A program made the translations under genes and the position numbers. Shown here in pieces: positions 8,838-20,040 of a DNA stretch of 64,000 bases; within the stretch, counting starts at the first letter, position 1, and each line of letters opens with the position of its first letter. The stretch is from Bacteroidales bacterium (GTDB lineage Bacteria; Bacteroidota; Bacteroidia; Bacteroidales; Marinilabiliaceae): the NCBI GenBank assembly GCA_015061285.1, contig SUWW01000009.1:111785-175784 (forward strand), read 5' to 3'. Below the pieces are notes generated by a model. That model was not told the DNA's origin. It made no database searches and saw nothing but the letters and a program-made list of their open reading frames with translations.

Positions 8838-9014
8838 TTATTTTTCAACTGTTACAAGATGACGTACCTTCTCAACCATTCCAAGAATAGATGGGGTATC
8901 CTCTTTTTCAACAGTGTAATGCATCTTCTTGATACCAAGAGCCTCAAGAACGCGCTTCTGATAAGCTGGTTTATCTATGGTGCTCTTTACTTGTGTAATT
9001 TTTATCTTAGCCAT
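8838..9014 (-). CDS. rpmD: 50S ribosomal protein L30
   Basis: 58 aa from the ATG at 9014 (MAKIKITQVKSTIDKPAYQK). The frame can be extended two codons to a TTG, but 58 aa is the normal L30 length and the ATG start is preferred. Ends VEKVRHLVTVEK. Lies between rpsE and rplO. Confidence 0.98.
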   Translation of the reverse strand: MAKIKITQVKSTIDKPAYQKRVLEALGIKKMHYTVEKEDTPSILGMVEKVRHLVTVEK

Positions 9015-9025
9015 TTTCAAGAATT

Positions 9026-9544
9026 TTAGCCGTTAAACACTTTATCTAAAGAAATACCACGCTGCTGAGAAACTGCGTATGCATCACGCATCTCACCAAG
9101 TGCTTGGATTGTAGCTTTCACAAGGTTGTGTGGGTTAGAACTACCTTTCGACTTAGCCAAGACGTCGGTAACACCAACACTCTCGAGCACTGCACGCATA
9201 GCGCCACCAGCCGTAAGACCGGTACCGTGTGAAGCAGGCTTCATAAATACTTGCGCACCGCCGAATGCAGATTCTTGCTCGTGAGGCAAAGTGCCATGTA
9301 CCAAAGGAACCTTGATCAAGTTCTTTTTAGCAGACTCAACACCTTTTGCAATAGCTGCTGTAACTTCACTTGCTTTACCTAAGCCCCAGCCTACAACACC
9401 TTTACCATCGCCAACTACAACAATGGCAGCAAAACTGAACGCACGTCCACCTTTAGTTACTTTTGTAACTCGGTTAATTGCAACCAAACGATCGGTAAGT
9501 TCCAAATCGTTGGTAGATCTTACTCTTTTATAATTTGTAGCCAT
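9026..9544 (-). CDS. rpsE: 30S ribosomal protein S5
   Basis: 172 aa. The N-terminal double-stranded-RNA-binding domain reads [20 protein letters not shown] with [20 protein letters not shown]; the C-terminal domain has [20 protein letters not shown]. It helps set decoding accuracy together with S4 and S12. Confidence 0.99.
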   Translation of the reverse strand: MATNYKRVRSTNDLELTDRLVAINRVTKVTKGGRAFSFAAIVVVGDGKGVVGWGLGKASEVTAAIAKGVESAKKNLIKVPLVHGTLPHEQESAFGGAQVFMKPASHGTGLTAGGAMRAVLESVGVTDVLAKSKGSSNPHNLVKATIQALGEMRDAYAVSQQRGISLDKVFNG

Positions 9545-9548
9545 TAGT

Positions 9549-9899
9549 TTAGAATTTTAGTCCGGCTTCACGCGCTGCGTCTGCCAATTGTTTAACTCTA
9601 CCATGATATAGATAACCATTACGATCGAATACCACGGTTTCAACACCTGCCGACTTTGCTGCGTCAGCAATAAGTTTACCTACTTGAGCAGCAATTTCGC
9701 TTTTGGTTCCCTTTGCATCAGCCAAGTCGCGTGACGATTTAGCAACGATAGTTTTACCTTCAAGGTCGTTAACGAGTTGAACGTAAATTTGCTTATTGCT
9801 ACGAAATACAGTCATACGCGGACGCTCTGCTGTACCCGATACTTTTGAACGTATGCGGGTTTTTATCTTATTTCTTCTAGCGATTTTAGAAAAAGCCAT
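9549..9899 (-). CDS. rplR: 50S ribosomal protein L18
   Basis: 116 aa. [20 protein letters not shown] and [20 protein letters not shown] followed by [20 protein letters not shown] are diagnostic. Binds 5S rRNA with L5 and L25. 4 bp before rpsE. Confidence 0.99.
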   Translation of the reverse strand: MAFSKIARRNKIKTRIRSKVSGTAERPRMTVFRSNKQIYVQLVNDLEGKTIVAKSSRDLADAKGTKSEIAAQVGKLIADAAKSAGVETVVFDRNGYLYHGRVKQLADAAREAGLKF

Positions 9900-9916
9900 G
9901 ATTTAGATTTTATAGA

Positions 9917-10468
9917 TTAAACCTTAGCAGACTTACCAGCTTTGCGACGTACATTTTCACCAACGAAACGGATACCCTTACCTTTGTAAGGTTCAGGAGC
10001 GCGGAATGAACGTATCTTAGCCGTTACTTGACCAAGAAGCTGCTTGTCTGCCGACTCAAGAGTGATAATCGGGTTGCTCTTACGGTCTGTTACAGCCTCT
10101 ACCTTTATTTCGTTTGGCAATTGCATGTAAATAGCATGAGAGTAACCAAGTGCAAGTTCCAAAATTTGATTTTGAGAAGTAGCACGATAACCAACACCTA
10201 CGAGCTCAAGCTGCACTTTGTATCCTTCAGAAACACCCTTAACCATGTTGTTAACGAGTGCTCTATAGAGTCCATGCATAGCACGAGTCTCACGTTCGTC
10301 ATCAGAACGAGAGAATACTATTTCACCATTCTCTATTTTTACTTCCAATTTTGGACTTACGGCTTGCGAAAGTTCACCTTTAGGACCTTTAACTGTAACT
10401 ACATTGTCCTTGCAGGAAACATTAACTCCAGAAGGGATTGATATAGGTAATTTACCAATTCTTGACAT
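9917..10468 (-). CDS. rplF: 50S ribosomal protein L6
   Basis: 183 aa with the two L6 repeats; begins SRIGKLPISIPSGV, C-terminal signature PEPYKGKGIRFVGENVRRK. Sits near the factor-binding site of the 50S subunit. Normal spc position after rpsH. Confidence 0.99.
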   Translation of the reverse strand: MSRIGKLPISIPSGVNVSCKDNVVTVKGPKGELSQAVSPKLEVKIENGEIVFSRSDDERETRAMHGLYRALVNNMVKGVSEGYKVQLELVGVGYRATSQNQILELALGYSHAIYMQLPNEIKVEAVTDRKSNPIITLESADKQLLGQVTAKIRSFRAPEPYKGKGIRFVGENVRRKAGKSAKV

Positions 10469-10483
10469 AATATTTCCTCCTTA

Positions 10484-10882
10484 TTAGTAAATGTAACACA
10501 ATACCTCACCGCCGATTTTTTCGTTACGAGCCTCTTTATCGGTCATAATGCCTTTAGAGGTAGAAACGATGGCGATGCCCAAGCCATTCAATACGCGTGG
10601 CATCTCACGATAACCTGCATAGCTACGAAGACCTGGAGTAGACACTCTCTTAAGCGAACGAATTGCAGGCTCTTTGGTCTGTGCATCGTACTTAAGAGCT
10701 ATTTTGATGACACCTTGCTTGTTGTCATCGATGAACTTGTAGTTAAGAATATAACCCTTATCAAACAAGATTTTGGTTATGCTCTTTTTCAAGTTTGAAG
10801 CAGGGACTTCAACAACCCTATGCTTCGCCATAATTGCATTCCTGATTCTGCTCAGGAAGTCAGATACTGGATCTATTACCAT
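10484..10882 (-). CDS. rpsH: 30S ribosomal protein S8
   Basis: 132 aa. Begins with [14 protein letters not shown] and has the C-terminal signature [20 protein letters not shown]. Binds 16S rRNA helix 21 and is the spc-operon repressor in E. coli. The 66-bp gap to rpsN contains a small GC stem (10904-10919, TCGCG/CGCGA) of unknown use. Confidence 0.99.
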   Translation of the reverse strand: MVIDPVSDFLSRIRNAIMAKHRVVEVPASNLKKSITKILFDKGYILNYKFIDDNKQGVIKIALKYDAQTKEPAIRSLKRVSTPGLRSYAGYREMPRVLNGLGIAIVSTSKGIMTDKEARNEKIGGEVLCYIY

Positions 10883-10948
10883 AAAAAAACAAGTCTAAAT
10901 TGATCGCGAAAAAACGCGACAATATTTAATACTCAATAAATTATCAAA

Positions 10949-11218
10949 TTACCAACTAGCCTTCTTAACTCCCGGTATAAGCCCCGCCGAAGCTAATTCG
11001 CGGAATGCGATACGAGAGATACCAAATTGACGCATATAGCCCTTTGGACGACCAGAAAGTTTGCAACGGTTGTGCATACGAACTGGGCAAGAGTTCTTAG
11101 GAAGAAGTTGAAGAGCTTCATAGTTACCTTCTGCCTTCAACTTCGCTCTCTTCTCAGCGTATTTGGCAACTAACTTAGCACGTTTAACTTCACGTGCCTT
11201 CATGGATTCTTTTGCCAT
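10949..11218 (-). CDS. rpsN: 30S ribosomal protein S14 (zinc-free type)
   Basis: 89 aa. [20 protein letters not shown], then [20 protein letters not shown] and [20 protein letters not shown]. This is the longer, zinc-independent form: it has only two of the four cysteines of the zinc-ribbon S14. Confidence 0.99.
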   Translation of the reverse strand: MAKESMKAREVKRAKLVAKYAEKRAKLKAEGNYEALQLLPKNSCPVRMHNRCKLSGRPKGYMRQFGISRIAFRELASAGLIPGVKKASW

Positions 11219-11233
11219 ATAATACTCTAAATA

Positions 11234-11785
11234 TTAGTTGTTAGTCTTAAACGGGAAACCAAAATTCTTCAGCAATGAATATGCTTCGGCATCTGTTTTT
11301 CCAGAGGTCACAAAAGTAATATTCATACCTTGAATTTTTTGTACGGTATCAATGTTAATTTCAGGGAAAATAATCTGCTCAGTAATACCGAGAGTGTAGT
11401 TTCCTCTGCCGTCCATTTTACCAGATACACCTTTGAAATCGCGTATACGAGGAAGAGCAACTTTGATAAGACGCTCAAGGAATTCGTACATCTTGTCGTG
11501 GCGAAGTGTAACTTTTACACCGATAGGCATCTGCTTACGAACTTTGAAGTTCGAGATATCTTTACGAGAAAGAGTAGATACAGCCTTCTGACCAGATATT
11601 AACGACATTTCTTTGAGTGCTACCTCAATAATTTTCTTATCCTGAGTAGCTTCACCAAGACCTTGGTTGAGAACTATCTTTAGGAGTTTTGGGCACTGCA
11701 TAACGCTTGAGTAGTTGAATTCCTTCATAAGCGCAGGAGCAACTTGCTCAACATACAGTTTCTTCAATGATGGTTCGTAACTCAT
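11234..11785 (-). CDS. rplE: 50S ribosomal protein L5
   Basis: 183 aa. KLLKIVLNQGLGEATQDKK and VTLRHDKMYEFLERLIKVAL, then DFKGVSGKMDGRGNYTLGIT are diagnostic. Binds 5S rRNA and contacts the P-site tRNA. Its start overlaps the rplX stop by one base (coordinate 11785), so the two are probably translationally coupled. Confidence 0.99.
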   Translation of the reverse strand: MSYEPSLKKLYVEQVAPALMKEFNYSSVMQCPKLLKIVLNQGLGEATQDKKIIEVALKEMSLISGQKAVSTLSRKDISNFKVRKQMPIGVKVTLRHDKMYEFLERLIKVALPRIRDFKGVSGKMDGRGNYTLGITEQIIFPEINIDTVQKIQGMNITFVTSGKTDAEAYSLLKNFGFPFKTNN

Positions 11786-12102
11786 TATTTGATCTCCTCT
11801 CCAGATTTTTTAGAAATTCTAACTTTCTTTCCGTCAACCTCTTTGATAGCTATACGAGTAGCAGCACCTGTTTTAGGGTCTTTGAGGCTAAGATTAGAAA
11901 TATGTATAGGCGCTTCTTTCTTGATGATACCGCCATTAGGGTTAGCAGCACTTGGTTTAGAATGCTTGCTAACGATATTGACGTTTTCAACAATGGCGCG
12001 CTGCTTTTCGGGATCTACAGAAAGCACTTTGCCTTCTTTACCCTTGTCTTCACCGGCGATAACAACAACTAAATCGCCTTTCTTAATATGCAACTTTGTC
12101 AT
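11785..12102 (-). CDS. rplX: 50S ribosomal protein L24
   Basis: 105 aa with the KOW motif ([20 protein letters not shown]). Early-assembly protein at the exit tunnel. Overlaps rplE by one base and follows rplN by 14 bp. Confidence 0.99.
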   Translation of the reverse strand: MTKLHIKKGDLVVVIAGEDKGKEGKVLSVDPEKQRAIVENVNIVSKHSKPSAANPNGGIIKKEAPIHISNLSLKDPKTGAATRIAIKEVDGKKVRISKKSGEEIK

Positions 12103-12116
12103 TTGTAATTGCTTAA

Positions 12117-12482
12117 TTAGATTACTTCAGGCGCCAAAGAGACTATTTTCATATATCCATCGCGCAACTCACGTGCAACTGGGCCAAAGATACGAGTTCC
12201 ACGCATTTCACCTGCATTATTCAACAAAACACAAGCGTTATCGTCGAAGCGAATGTATGAGCCATCAGCACGTCTAACTTCTTTCTTTGTACGTACTACT
12301 ACTGCCTTACTAACGGTACCTTTTTTCATATCGCTTGAAGGCAGAGCGCTTTTTACTGTTACAACTATCGTATCGCCTATAGAAGCATAGCGCTTGAACG
12401 AACCACCCAGCACATGAATGCAGAGCACTTCTTTTGCACCACTGTTATCAGCTACAGATAGTCTCGATTCTGATTGTATCAT
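12117..12482 (-). CDS. rplN: 50S ribosomal protein L14
   Basis: 121 aa. [20 protein letters not shown] at the N-terminus, [20 protein letters not shown] and GPVARELR at the C-terminus. Part of bridge B8 and the docking site of the silencing factor RsfS, whose gene is also in this window (40100-40462). Confidence 0.99.
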   Translation of the reverse strand: MIQSESRLSVADNSGAKEVLCIHVLGGSFKRYASIGDTIVVTVKSALPSSDMKKGTVSKAVVVRTKKEVRRADGSYIRFDDNACVLLNNAGEMRGTRIFGPVARELRDGYMKIVSLAPEVI

Positions 12483-12484
12483 AA

Positions 12485-12742
12485 TTACTTAGCTCTTTCG
12501 ATAATTTCTACTATTCTCCAACGTTTTGTTTTACTGAGAGGACGAGTTTCCATGATGCGTACGGTGTCACCTACATGGCTATCGTTCTTCTCATCGTGTA
12601 CGTGGAATTTCTTTGTCTTCTCAACAAATTTGCCGTACATCGGATGCTTCTCACGAATCTTAATCGCAACAACAACCGATTTCTCCATTTTGTCGCTTAC
12701 AACAACACCGACACGTTGCTTTCTGAGATTTCTTTCTTCCAT
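12485..12742 (-). CDS. rpsQ: 30S ribosomal protein S17
   Basis: 85 aa OB-fold protein; [20 protein letters not shown] and the motif [20 protein letters not shown]. Gap of 2 bp to rplN and 8 bp from rpmC. Confidence 0.99.
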   Translation of the reverse strand: MEERNLRKQRVGVVVSDKMEKSVVVAIKIREKHPMYGKFVEKTKKFHVHDEKNDSHVGDTVRIMETRPLSKTKRWRIVEIIERAK

Positions 12743-12750
12743 TTTGATTC

Positions 12751-12948
12751 TTATTTTTCTGTTTCTTGCTTCTGACGCAAAATGGTCAGCAAACGTGCAA
12801 TATCACGGCGTGTATGCCTAATCTTCATTGGATTTTCGATCGGCGAAACAACATGTGTCAACTCAAGTTTCTGAAGCTCAGAACGGAGTACTGATACTTT
12901 ATCAATTATTTCTTCCGCTGTCAAACCTTTTATTTCTGATGCTTTCAT
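12751..12948 (-). CDS. rpmC: 50S ribosomal protein L29
   Basis: 65 aa, two helices: [20 protein letters not shown] and [18 protein letters not shown]. Lies by the exit tunnel where trigger factor and SRP dock. Confidence 0.98.
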   Translation of the reverse strand: MKASEIKGLTAEEIIDKVSVLRSELQKLELTHVVSPIENPMKIRHTRRDIARLLTILRQKQETEK

Positions 12949-12954
12949 TTTGCA

Positions 12955-13386
12955 TTAAATATTAGAAGATTCTACATAATCACGACGGACTACAAACTTA
13001 GTAGTTACAGGTAGCTTTTGAGCTGCAAGACGCAATGCTTCTTTTGCTACTTCGTAAGGTACGCCCTCGCACTCAATCATGATACGACCTGGGGTAACAG
13101 GAGCTACGAAGCCCTCTGGATTACCTTTACCTTTACCCATTCGGACGTCGGCAGGTTTTTTGGTGATTGGTTTATCGGGGAAAATACGGATCCAGATTTG
13201 ACCCTGACGTTGCATATAACGGGTTACTGCAACACGGGCAGCTTCGATCTGACGTCCGGTTATCCATTTTGTCTGAAGAGCCTTGATACCAAAAGAGCCG
13301 AAAGCGAGTTCAGTACCACGATGTGCGATACCTTTTGCTCTACCCTTCTGTTGTCTTCTGAATTTTGTTTTCTTTGGTTGTAACAT
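12955..13386 (-). CDS. rplP: 50S ribosomal protein L16
   Basis: 143 aa. [39 protein letters not shown] and the signature [20 protein letters not shown]. Supports the A-site tRNA elbow. 6 bp before rpmC. Confidence 0.99.
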   Translation of the reverse strand: MLQPKKTKFRRQQKGRAKGIAHRGTELAFGSFGIKALQTKWITGRQIEAARVAVTRYMQRQGQIWIRIFPDKPITKKPADVRMGKGKGNPEGFVAPVTPGRIMIECEGVPYEVAKEALRLAAQKLPVTTKFVVRRDYVESSNI

Positions 13387-13407
13387 CGTCTTAATAACTA
13401 ATGATGA

Positions 13408-14148
13408 TTACTTTTTCTTTCTTCTAGGACCTCTGTTGTCGCGATCATTACGACGTTCAGAATTGTTAGAACCATAGTTAGATTTTGCGTCGTTAGAAGC
13501 AATGTTGAGCGAGAGATCGCGTTTGCCATAAACTTCACCTTTGCAAATCCAAACTTTGATACCAATCAAGCCCATTTTTGTAAGCGCTTCTGCTTGGCAG
13601 TAGTCGATGTCAGCACGGAAAGTGTGGAGAGGAGTACGACCCTCTTTGAACATCTCAGTACGAGCCATTTCAGCACCATTCAAACGACCGCTGATGAGGA
13701 TTTTGATACCTTCAGCATTGCTACGCATGGTCTGAGAGATAGCAGTCTTGATTGCACGACGATAAGCGACACGGCCTTCGAGCTGACGAGCTATGTTGTT
13801 AGCAACGATAACTGCATCGAGGTCAGGTCGTTTAACTTCGTAAACATTAATTTGAACGTCTTTGTTCGTGATTTTCTTGAGTTCCTCTTTCAAGATATCA
13901 ACATCTTGACCGCCTTTACCGATAATCAAACCTGGACGAGCGGTGAAGACTGTAATAGTGATGACTTTGAGAGTGCGTTCAATCACTATACGAGATACGC
14001 TTGCTTTAGCAAGACGAGTGTTGAGGTATTTACGAATCTTAGAATCTTCAACGATCTTGTCACCGTAGCTTTTGCCACCGAACCAGCTCGAATCCCAACC
14101 TCTCGTAATACCAAGTCGGTTACTTATTGGATTAACTTTTTGTCCCAT
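13408..14148 (-). CDS. rpsC: 30S ribosomal protein S3
   Basis: 246 aa. The KH domain is evident ([20 protein letters not shown]), as is the C-terminal domain ([20 protein letters not shown]). An Asn/Arg/Lys-rich tail ([17 protein letters not shown]) extends past the E. coli protein. S3 lines the mRNA entry channel and helps unwind mRNA. Confidence 0.99.
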   Translation of the reverse strand: MGQKVNPISNRLGITRGWDSSWFGGKSYGDKIVEDSKIRKYLNTRLAKASVSRIVIERTLKVITITVFTARPGLIIGKGGQDVDILKEELKKITNKDVQINVYEVKRPDLDAVIVANNIARQLEGRVAYRRAIKTAISQTMRSNAEGIKILISGRLNGAEMARTEMFKEGRTPLHTFRADIDYCQAEALTKMGLIGIKVWICKGEVYGKRDLSLNIASNDAKSNYGSNNSERRNDRDNRGPRRKKK

Positions 14149-14154
14149 TGAGCC

Positions 14155-14568
14155 TTATTTTTCTTGGTTTTCTGATACTTTGCTATCAACGTAAAGAGTT
14201 ACGTGATTGCTGCGTTTACGAATTCTATGTGCACGACCTTGGGGAGCTGGACGTAGACGTTTAAGTATACGTGCAGAATCTACATAAACGGTCTTTACGT
14301 AGAGATTAGCCTCATCTACATTTGCACCTTCATTTTTTTGCTTCCAGTTATCGATAGCTGATAGCAAAAGTTTTTCAACGCGACCTGCAGCCTCTTTAGT
14401 AGAGAACTTAAGAAGGTCGAGAGCCAAGTTGACTTCTTTACCGCGTATCATATCGACAACGAGTCTCATTTTACGAGGTGAAGTGGGGACGTTGCGAAGC
14501 GAAGCGAAGTACTGAGTTTTTTGGTCTTGCTTACGAGCTTCGGCTTGTATTCTTTTTCTTTTGCCCAT
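14155..14568 (-). CDS. rplV: 50S ribosomal protein L22
   Basis: 137 aa. [20 protein letters not shown] and [20 protein letters not shown] match the family; the latter is the loop reaching into the exit tunnel. The N-terminal 15 residues ([15 protein letters not shown]) are a basic extension compared with E. coli L22 (110 aa). Confidence 0.99.
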   Translation of the reverse strand: MGKRKRIQAEARKQDQKTQYFASLRNVPTSPRKMRLVVDMIRGKEVNLALDLLKFSTKEAAGRVEKLLLSAIDNWKQKNEGANVDEANLYVKTVYVDSARILKRLRPAPQGRAHRIRKRSNHVTLYVDSKVSENQEK

Positions 14569-14603
14569 TTTATTTTCTTATTGCATTAAAAGTTATGAGG
14601 GCA

Positions 14604-14870
14604 TTACTTTCTGTTGCCACTGTGGCCACGGAACGTACGAGTTGGAGCAAACTCGCCCAACTTGTGCCCTACCATGTTCTCGGTGATATACACTGGTATG
14701 AACTTGTTGCCATTGTGAACGGCAAGAGTATGACCTACAAAATCCGGAGAAATCATAGATGCTCTGGCCCAAGTTTTAACCACCGATTTCTTGCCTGACT
14801 CATTCATAGCAAGAACCTTTTTTTCCAACTTCAAGTTTATATATGGGCCTTTTTTTAGTGATCTGCTCAT
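14604..14870 (-). CDS. rpsS: 30S ribosomal protein S19
   Basis: 88 aa. [19 protein letters not shown] and [20 protein letters not shown] are diagnostic. Located in the 30S head with S13. Confidence 0.99.
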   Translation of the reverse strand: MSRSLKKGPYINLKLEKKVLAMNESGKKSVVKTWARASMISPDFVGHTLAVHNGNKFIPVYITENMVGHKLGEFAPTRTFRGHSGNRK

Positions 14871-14890
14871 AATTTCAATTTGTTACGCGG

Positions 14891-15715
14891 TTATTTTTTG
14901 CGTCTTTCTATGATGTACTTCGACGAATTTTTCTTAGGTGCTCTGGTCTTATAGCCCTTAGCCAAGAGACCCTTGCGTGAACGTGGGTGACCACCAGAAG
15001 CACGTCCTTCACCACCACCCATTGGGTGATCAACTGGGTTCATAACGACACCACGGTTGCGAGGACGACGTCCAATCCATCTTGAATGACCTGCCTTTCC
15101 AGCTTTCTCGAGAGCGTGATCCGAGTTTCCTACTGCACCAACAGTGGCACGGCAAGTAACGAGAACCATACGAGTTTCACCTGAAGGTAATTTTATAACA
15201 GCGTAACCACCGTCACGGGCTGTTAACTGAGCAAAAGACCCAGCACTACGTGCCATAATACCGCCTTGTCCAGGACGAAGCTCGATATTGTGAATGATAG
15301 TACCGAGTGGAATAGCTGAAAGTGGAAGAGTGTTTCCAATTTCTGGAGCTACTTCAGCACCTGACTCTACTTTTTGGCCTACTTTCAAGCCGTTAGGTGC
15401 GAGAATGTAACTCTTTTCGCCATCCTCATAGACCAACAACGCGATACGTGCACTACGATTTGGGTCGTATTGTATTGAATCGACAGTTGCTGCAACACCA
15501 TCCTTATTTCTTTTGAAATCGATTACACGATACTTCCTTTTGTTACCGCCACCGATATAACGCATGGTCATCTTACCGGTGTTATCACGACCTCCCGTTT
15601 TCTTCAACGGGCGAAGCAAGGATTTTTCTGGAGTGCTCGACGTAATCGTATCGAACATGCCAATAACTTTGTTTCTTTGCCCTGGTGTTGTGGGCTTCAA
15701 TTTTCTAACTGCCAT
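14891..15715 (-). CDS. rplB: 50S ribosomal protein L2
   Basis: 274 aa. [17 protein letters not shown] at the N-terminus; the C-terminal motif [20 protein letters not shown] keeps the histidine long linked to peptidyl-transferase function. It needs to be present for subunit association. Confidence 0.99.
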   Translation of the reverse strand: MAVRKLKPTTPGQRNKVIGMFDTITSSTPEKSLLRPLKKTGGRDNTGKMTMRYIGGGNKRKYRVIDFKRNKDGVAATVDSIQYDPNRSARIALLVYEDGEKSYILAPNGLKVGQKVESGAEVAPEIGNTLPLSAIPLGTIIHNIELRPGQGGIMARSAGSFAQLTARDGGYAVIKLPSGETRMVLVTCRATVGAVGNSDHALEKAGKAGHSRWIGRRPRNRGVVMNPVDHPMGGGEGRASGGHPRSRKGLLAKGYKTRAPKKNSSKYIIERRKK

Positions 15716-15720
15716 TTTTA

Positions 15721-16014
15721 TTAGATATTACTATAAAAATCTATTGTTTGACCTTCTGCCAATGTTACGAAAGCCTTCTTATAAGAAGGTTTGCGGCCAG
15801 ATATAACTCCAGCTTTGGTAAAGCGTTGACGGCGTGTGGCAGGTGCTACGAGAGTATTTACTTTTACAACTTTTACATCGTAAAGTTCTTCTACAGCTTT
15901 CTTTATCTCGTCTTTGCTGGCTTCCTTATCGACTACAAAACCGAAACGATTAGAAATCTTCTCGGTGATTTTAGTCATCTTTTCAGTTACCAACGGTTTT
16001 ATTATTACACTCAT
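15721..16014 (-). CDS. rplW: 50S ribosomal protein L23
   Basis: 97 aa. [19 protein letters not shown] and [20 protein letters not shown] are typical. Main docking point for trigger factor (tig, 44988-46331) at the exit tunnel. 5 bp before rplB. Confidence 0.99.
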   Translation of the reverse strand: MSVIIKPLVTEKMTKITEKISNRFGFVVDKEASKDEIKKAVEELYDVKVVKVNTLVAPATRRQRFTKAGVISGRKPSYKKAFVTLAEGQTIDFYSNI

Positions 16015-16026
16015 TTTTTTACCTCA

Positions 16027-16659
16027 TTAAGCGTTAACGGTTTCACCGAATTTTGACACTGCGCTTTCGAAAAGAACAATACTCTTAGCCTTCATAATAT
16101 CGTAGGTGTTAAGGTCGCTTACGATAGTTACTTCGCTCTTCTGTACGTTGCGAGCCGACAAATAGATATTGCGGTCGTATTCAGGAAGAACAAGCAACGA
16201 ACGTTGACCTTCTGCCAACTTGATATTGCTTTGGAATGCTACGAAATCTTTCGTCTTGATAGTATCGAGCTTGAAGTCCTCTACTACAATGATTGACTGC
16301 TCTTTTGCTTTGTATGTAAGAGCCGAACGGCGAGCAAGATCTTTCAATTTCTTGTTGAGTTTGAAAGAGTAGTTGCGTGGACGTGGACCGAAGATACGAC
16401 CACCACCAACGAATACAGGCGATTTCAATGCACCTGCACGTGCGCCACCAGTTCCTTTTTGCTTCTTAAGTTTGCGGGTACTACCTGAAACCTCAGAGCG
16501 CTCTTTTGACTTATGCGTACCTTGACGGTTGTTAGCAAGGAATTGCTTAACATCAAGATAGATAGCATGATCATTAGGTTCTACACCGAAAATCGACTCA
16601 GGCAACTCAACCTTACGTCCGGTTTCTTTTCCTTCTTTATTAAGTACGTTCAGTTCCAT
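16027..16659 (-). CDS. rplD: 50S ribosomal protein L4
   Basis: 210 aa from the ATG at 16659 ([19 protein letters not shown]). The frame extends 11 codons upstream, but that would overlap rplC and does not match the family. The tunnel loop [20 protein letters not shown] and [20 protein letters not shown] are clear. The rplC stop and this start share one base in TAATG, giving translational coupling. Confidence 0.98.
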   Translation of the reverse strand: MELNVLNKEGKETGRKVELPESIFGVEPNDHAIYLDVKQFLANNRQGTHKSKERSEVSGSTRKLKKQKGTGGARAGALKSPVFVGGGRIFGPRPRNYSFKLNKKLKDLARRSALTYKAKEQSIIVVEDFKLDTIKTKDFVAFQSNIKLAEGQRSLLVLPEYDRNIYLSARNVQKSEVTIVSDLNTYDIMKAKSIVLFESAVSKFGETVNA

Positions 16660-17276
16660 TATTTTTCGATAATTAAGTAAGAACCCTTGCAACCCGGAAC
16701 AGAGCCCTTAACAATAAGGAGATTGTTCTCTGGAATTACTTTTATCACTTTCAAGTTTTCAATCTTTACACGATCACCACCTGTACGACCTGCCATACGC
16801 AAGCCTTTGAACAAGCGTGAAGGATAAGAAGATGCACCCACAGAACCGGGAGCACGCAAGCGGTCGTCCTGACCATGCGTTTGACCACCCACACCGTGGA
16901 AACCATAACGGCCTACTACACCTTGGAAGCCTTTACCTTTTGAGATACCTACGATATCAACAAAAGAATTTTCTTCGAAGATGTCGACAGTTACAGCGTC
17001 TCCGAGATTGAGCTCTTGCTCAAATTCGCTGAATTCTACCAACTTACGAGAAGGCGCTACACCTGCTTTTTTGAAGTGTCCCATCATAGGAGCAGAGGTA
17101 TGCTTCTCCTTCTTTTCGTCATAGGCCAGCTGTACAGCTGAATACCCATCAGTTTCTGCAGTTTTGATCTGCGTAACATGACAAGGACCAGCTTCGATAA
17201 CAGTGCATGGAATGTTTTTTCCATCGGCACTGAAAACGGAAGTCATTCCGATTTTCTTTCCAATTAATCCTGGCAT
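16659..17276 (-). CDS. rplC: 50S ribosomal protein L3
   Basis: 205 aa. [20 protein letters not shown] at the N-terminus, [20 protein letters not shown] and the C-terminal [16 protein letters not shown]. Where E. coli L3 has the PrmB-methylated Gln150 (SIGQNQ), this protein reads SVGASS, so that modification cannot occur here. Lies near the peptidyl-transferase entrance. Confidence 0.98.
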   Translation of the reverse strand: MPGLIGKKIGMTSVFSADGKNIPCTVIEAGPCHVTQIKTAETDGYSAVQLAYDEKKEKHTSAPMMGHFKKAGVAPSRKLVEFSEFEQELNLGDAVTVDIFEENSFVDIVGISKGKGFQGVVGRYGFHGVGGQTHGQDDRLRAPGSVGASSYPSRLFKGLRMAGRTGGDRVKIENLKVIKVIPENNLLIVKGSVPGCKGSYLIIEK

Positions 17277-17342
17277 TGCTTAACTTTTTTACTTTTTTGA
17301 ATTAGTTCTCTTTCTTGTTACACTTTTCAGTAGAGAGGGAAA

Positions 17343-17648
17343 TCAGACTTTGATTTCAACTTCTACACCGCTTGGCAACTCAAGCTTCATCAAGGCGTCG
17401 ATAGTCTTAGCCGTTGAGCTATAGATGTCTATCAAACGTTTGAATGAAGAAAGTTGGAATTGCTCGCGAGATTTCTTGTTGACGAAAGTCGAACGGAGAA
17501 CGGTAAAGATGCGCTTGTTGGTAGGAAGAGGAATTGGACCGCTCACTACTGCACCAGTGCTCTTTACTGTCTTAACGATCGTCTCCGCAGATTTGTCTAC
17601 CAAATTGTGGTCGTAAGACTTGAGCTTGATTCTAATTTTCTGACTCAT
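17343..17648 (-). CDS. rpsJ: 30S ribosomal protein S10
   Basis: 101 aa. [20 protein letters not shown] and [20 protein letters not shown] are diagnostic; the middle loop is also the part that binds NusB in antitermination. First gene of the S10-spc unit, with a promoter about 90 bp upstream; 66 bp separate it from rplC. Confidence 0.99.
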   Translation of the reverse strand: MSQKIRIKLKSYDHNLVDKSAETIVKTVKSTGAVVSGPIPLPTNKRIFTVLRSTFVNKKSREQFQLSSFKRLIDIYSSTAKTIDALMKLELPSGVEVEIKV

Positions 17649-17734
17649 ATTAATTATTAATTTATTGATACTCAGTGCGTTTCGGCTAATTAAGAGTCAT
17701 TCGCTAATTAGCTTTACTCTGCACATTCGGGCGG

Positions 17735-17742
17735 CAAAGGTA
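17735..17742 (-). promoter_or_regulatory. rpsJ: -7 promoter element (TACCTTTG) of the S10-spc unit
   Basis: The minus strand reads TACCTTTGCCGCCCG. A -33 type TTTTG lies about 18 bp further upstream (CAAAAG at 17761-17766 on plus). GC-rich discriminator follows the box. Leader to rpsJ about 85 nt. Confidence 0.85.
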
Positions 17743-17825
17743 ATATTTGTTTGATAATTTCAAAAGTAGGTTCATTATTAAGCATATAAAAAATCTTAAC
17801 TACGATTTTTCATACCTATATATAT

Positions 17826-17862
17826 AACAAAACCGCAAGACTTCATTTCTGAAATCTTGCGG
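17826..17862 (-). terminator. fusA: Terminator after fusA (end of str operon)
   Basis: 8-bp perfect stem CCGCAAGA (17833-17840) with TCTTGCGG (17855-17862), then TTTTGTT on the minus strand. It separates the str operon from the S10-spc unit. Confidence 0.85.
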
Positions 17863-17907
17863 AAATTATTTAGAATATTCTGTTATCTACAGAATCGTTC
17901 TGCCTAA

Positions 17908-20016
17908 TTAGAGAAGCTCTACGTGACCCTTAACTTCGGTGAGTACGTCCTTAGCAATCTGACGAGGAACCTCAGCATATTCGAGGAACTCCATAGATTG
18001 AGTAGCACGACCAGAAGAGATGGTACGCAAAACGGTTACATAACCAAAGAGCTCTGCCAAAGGTACTTTAGCCTTGATAACGAGAGCACCGTTCTTATGC
18101 TCCTGACCTTCGATCTGACCACGACGCTTGTTAAGGTCGCCGATGATGTCACCCATGTAGTCGTCTGGAGTAACAACCTCTACCTTCATGATAGGCTCGA
18201 GGAGAACTGGTTTTGCTTTAGCACAAGCCTCTTTGAATGCCTGACGTGCAGCAAGCTCGAATGAGAGAGCATCCGAATCGACAGGGTGGAACGAACCATC
18301 GAGGAGGACAACCTTGAGGTTTTCTACCTCGTAGCCAGCAAGAACACCATTCTTCATTGCGTCTTTGAAACCAGACTCAACAGCAGGAATGAATTCCTTA
18401 GGCACGTTACCACCTTTGACTTCGTTCTCGAACTGGAGACCAGTCTTGCCTTCGTCAACTGGGCTAACGCGAACGATAATATCAGCGAATTTACCACGAC
18501 CACCAGTCTGTTTCTTGAATACCTCACGGTGTTCAACAGTACCGTTGATAGCCTCACGATAAGAAACTTGAGGTTTACCTTGGTTACATTCAACTTTGAA
18601 CTCACGTTTCATACGGTCGATGATGATATCGAGGTGAAGCTCACCCATACCCTCGATAACGGTTTGACCCGTATCTTCATCGGTGTGGAAGCGGAAGGTT
18701 GGGTCTTCCTCTGCCAACTTCAAGAGGGCTGCAATCATCTTCTCGTTTTCTTTCTGAGTCTTAGGCTCAACAGATACGCCAATCACAGGCTCAGGGAATA
18801 CCATTGACTCGAGAACGATTGGAGCATCTTCAGCGCAAAGGGTATCACCAGTCTTAATATCCTTGAAGCCAACAGCAGCGCCGATGTCACCAGCACCGAT
18901 AGAATCTTTAGGAATCTGTGTGTTAGACTTCATCTGATAGAGACGAGAGATACGCTCTTTGTTGCCAGAACGGGTATTCAATACGTAAGAACCTGCATCG
19001 AGGCTACCAGAATATACACGAATGAATGCCAAACGGCCTACGTATGGGTCGGTAGCGATCTTGAATGCAAGAGCAGCGAGTTTCTCGTTCTCATCGTGTT
19101 GACGGGTAATAGTCTCACCAGTGTTAGGATCTGTACCTTCAACAGCAGGAATATCTTTTGGAGAAGGAAGGAACGTAACGACAGCATCGAGAAGACGTTG
19201 AACACCTTTGTTGCGGAATGAAGAACCACAAAGAACAGGGTTGATAGTCTGGTTGATGGTTGCTACACGGAGAGCGTTAAGAATCTCGTCCTCGGTGATA
19301 GAGTTAGGATCTTCCATGAACTTATCGAGAAGAGCCTCATCAGACTCAGCTACAGCCTCAACAAGTTTAGCACGCCACTCTTCTGCTTCAGCTTGCATGC
19401 TTTCGCGGATAGGACGATGCTCGAAAGTAGAACCGAGGTCAGCATGTTCGGTCCACACGATTTCGGTCATGGTGGTAAGGTCAACTACGCCTTCGAAAGA
19501 ATCCTCAGCGCCGATAGGAATAACTACAGGCACAGGGTTAGCATGAAGAACGTCTTTGATTTGACGAACAACTTCGTAGAAGTTTGCACCAGAGCGGTCC
19601 ATCTTGTTTACGAAGCATATACGAGGTACGCCATATTTACTTGCCTGACGCCATACGGTTTCTGACTGAGGCTGTACACCACCTACAGCGCAGTAGAGAG
19701 CTACAGCGCCATCGAGGATACGGAGAGAACGTTCAACCTCAACGGTGAAGTCAACGTGACCCGGAGTATCGATGATGTTGATTTTGTAGGTCTTGTCTTT
19801 GTACTTCCAGTTGGTAGTAACAGCAGCCGAGGTAATGGTAATACCACGTTCTTGCTCCTGCTCCATCCAGTCCATGGTAGCAGCGCCATCGTGCACCTCA
19901 CCGATTTTGTGAGTAATACCGGTGTAGAACAAGATACGCTCAGTGGTCGTTGTCTTGCCAGCATCGATATGCGCCATGATACCGATATTGCGGGTCAAAT
20001 GAAGATCTTGTGCCAT
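17908..20016 (-). CDS. fusA: translation elongation factor G
   Basis: 702 aa GTPase that moves tRNA-mRNA after peptide-bond formation and, with RRF, recycles ribosomes. G motifs: [19 protein letters not shown] (P-loop), RGITITSAA (switch I), [12 protein letters not shown]. Domain IV and V motifs follow ([39 protein letters not shown]). It begins 24 bp after rpsG in the canonical rpsL-rpsG-fusA order; no tuf follows. Confidence 0.99.
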   Translation of the reverse strand: MAQDLHLTRNIGIMAHIDAGKTTTTERILFYTGITHKIGEVHDGAATMDWMEQEQERGITITSAAVTTNWKYKDKTYKINIIDTPGHVDFTVEVERSLRILDGAVALYCAVGGVQPQSETVWRQASKYGVPRICFVNKMDRSGANFYEVVRQIKDVLHANPVPVVIPIGAEDSFEGVVDLTTMTEIVWTEHADLGSTFEHRPIRESMQAEAEEWRAKLVEAVAESDEALLDKFMEDPNSITEDEILNALRVATINQTINPVLCGSSFRNKGVQRLLDAVVTFLPSPKDIPAVEGTDPNTGETITRQHDENEKLAALAFKIATDPYVGRLAFIRVYSGSLDAGSYVLNTRSGNKERISRLYQMKSNTQIPKDSIGAGDIGAAVGFKDIKTGDTLCAEDAPIVLESMVFPEPVIGVSVEPKTQKENEKMIAALLKLAEEDPTFRFHTDEDTGQTVIEGMGELHLDIIIDRMKREFKVECNQGKPQVSYREAINGTVEHREVFKKQTGGRGKFADIIVRVSPVDEGKTGLQFENEVKGGNVPKEFIPAVESGFKDAMKNGVLAGYEVENLKVVLLDGSFHPVDSDALSFELAARQAFKEACAKAKPVLLEPIMKVEVVTPDDYMGDIIGDLNKRRGQIEGQEHKNGALVIKAKVPLAELFGYVTVLRTISSGRATQSMEFLEYAEVPRQIAKDVLTEVKGHVELL

Positions 20017-20040
20017 AAAATTTGATAATAAAACTGATTA

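Noticed and set aside
10904..10919. terminator between rpsN and rpsH
   Set aside because: Stem of only 5 bp and no T-run; the genes on both sides belong to one operon.
17743..17825. S10 leader regulatory RNA (L4-type)
   Set aside because: Leader is on the other side of the promoter and the 85-nt rpsJ leader shows no strong conserved fold that I can recognise.
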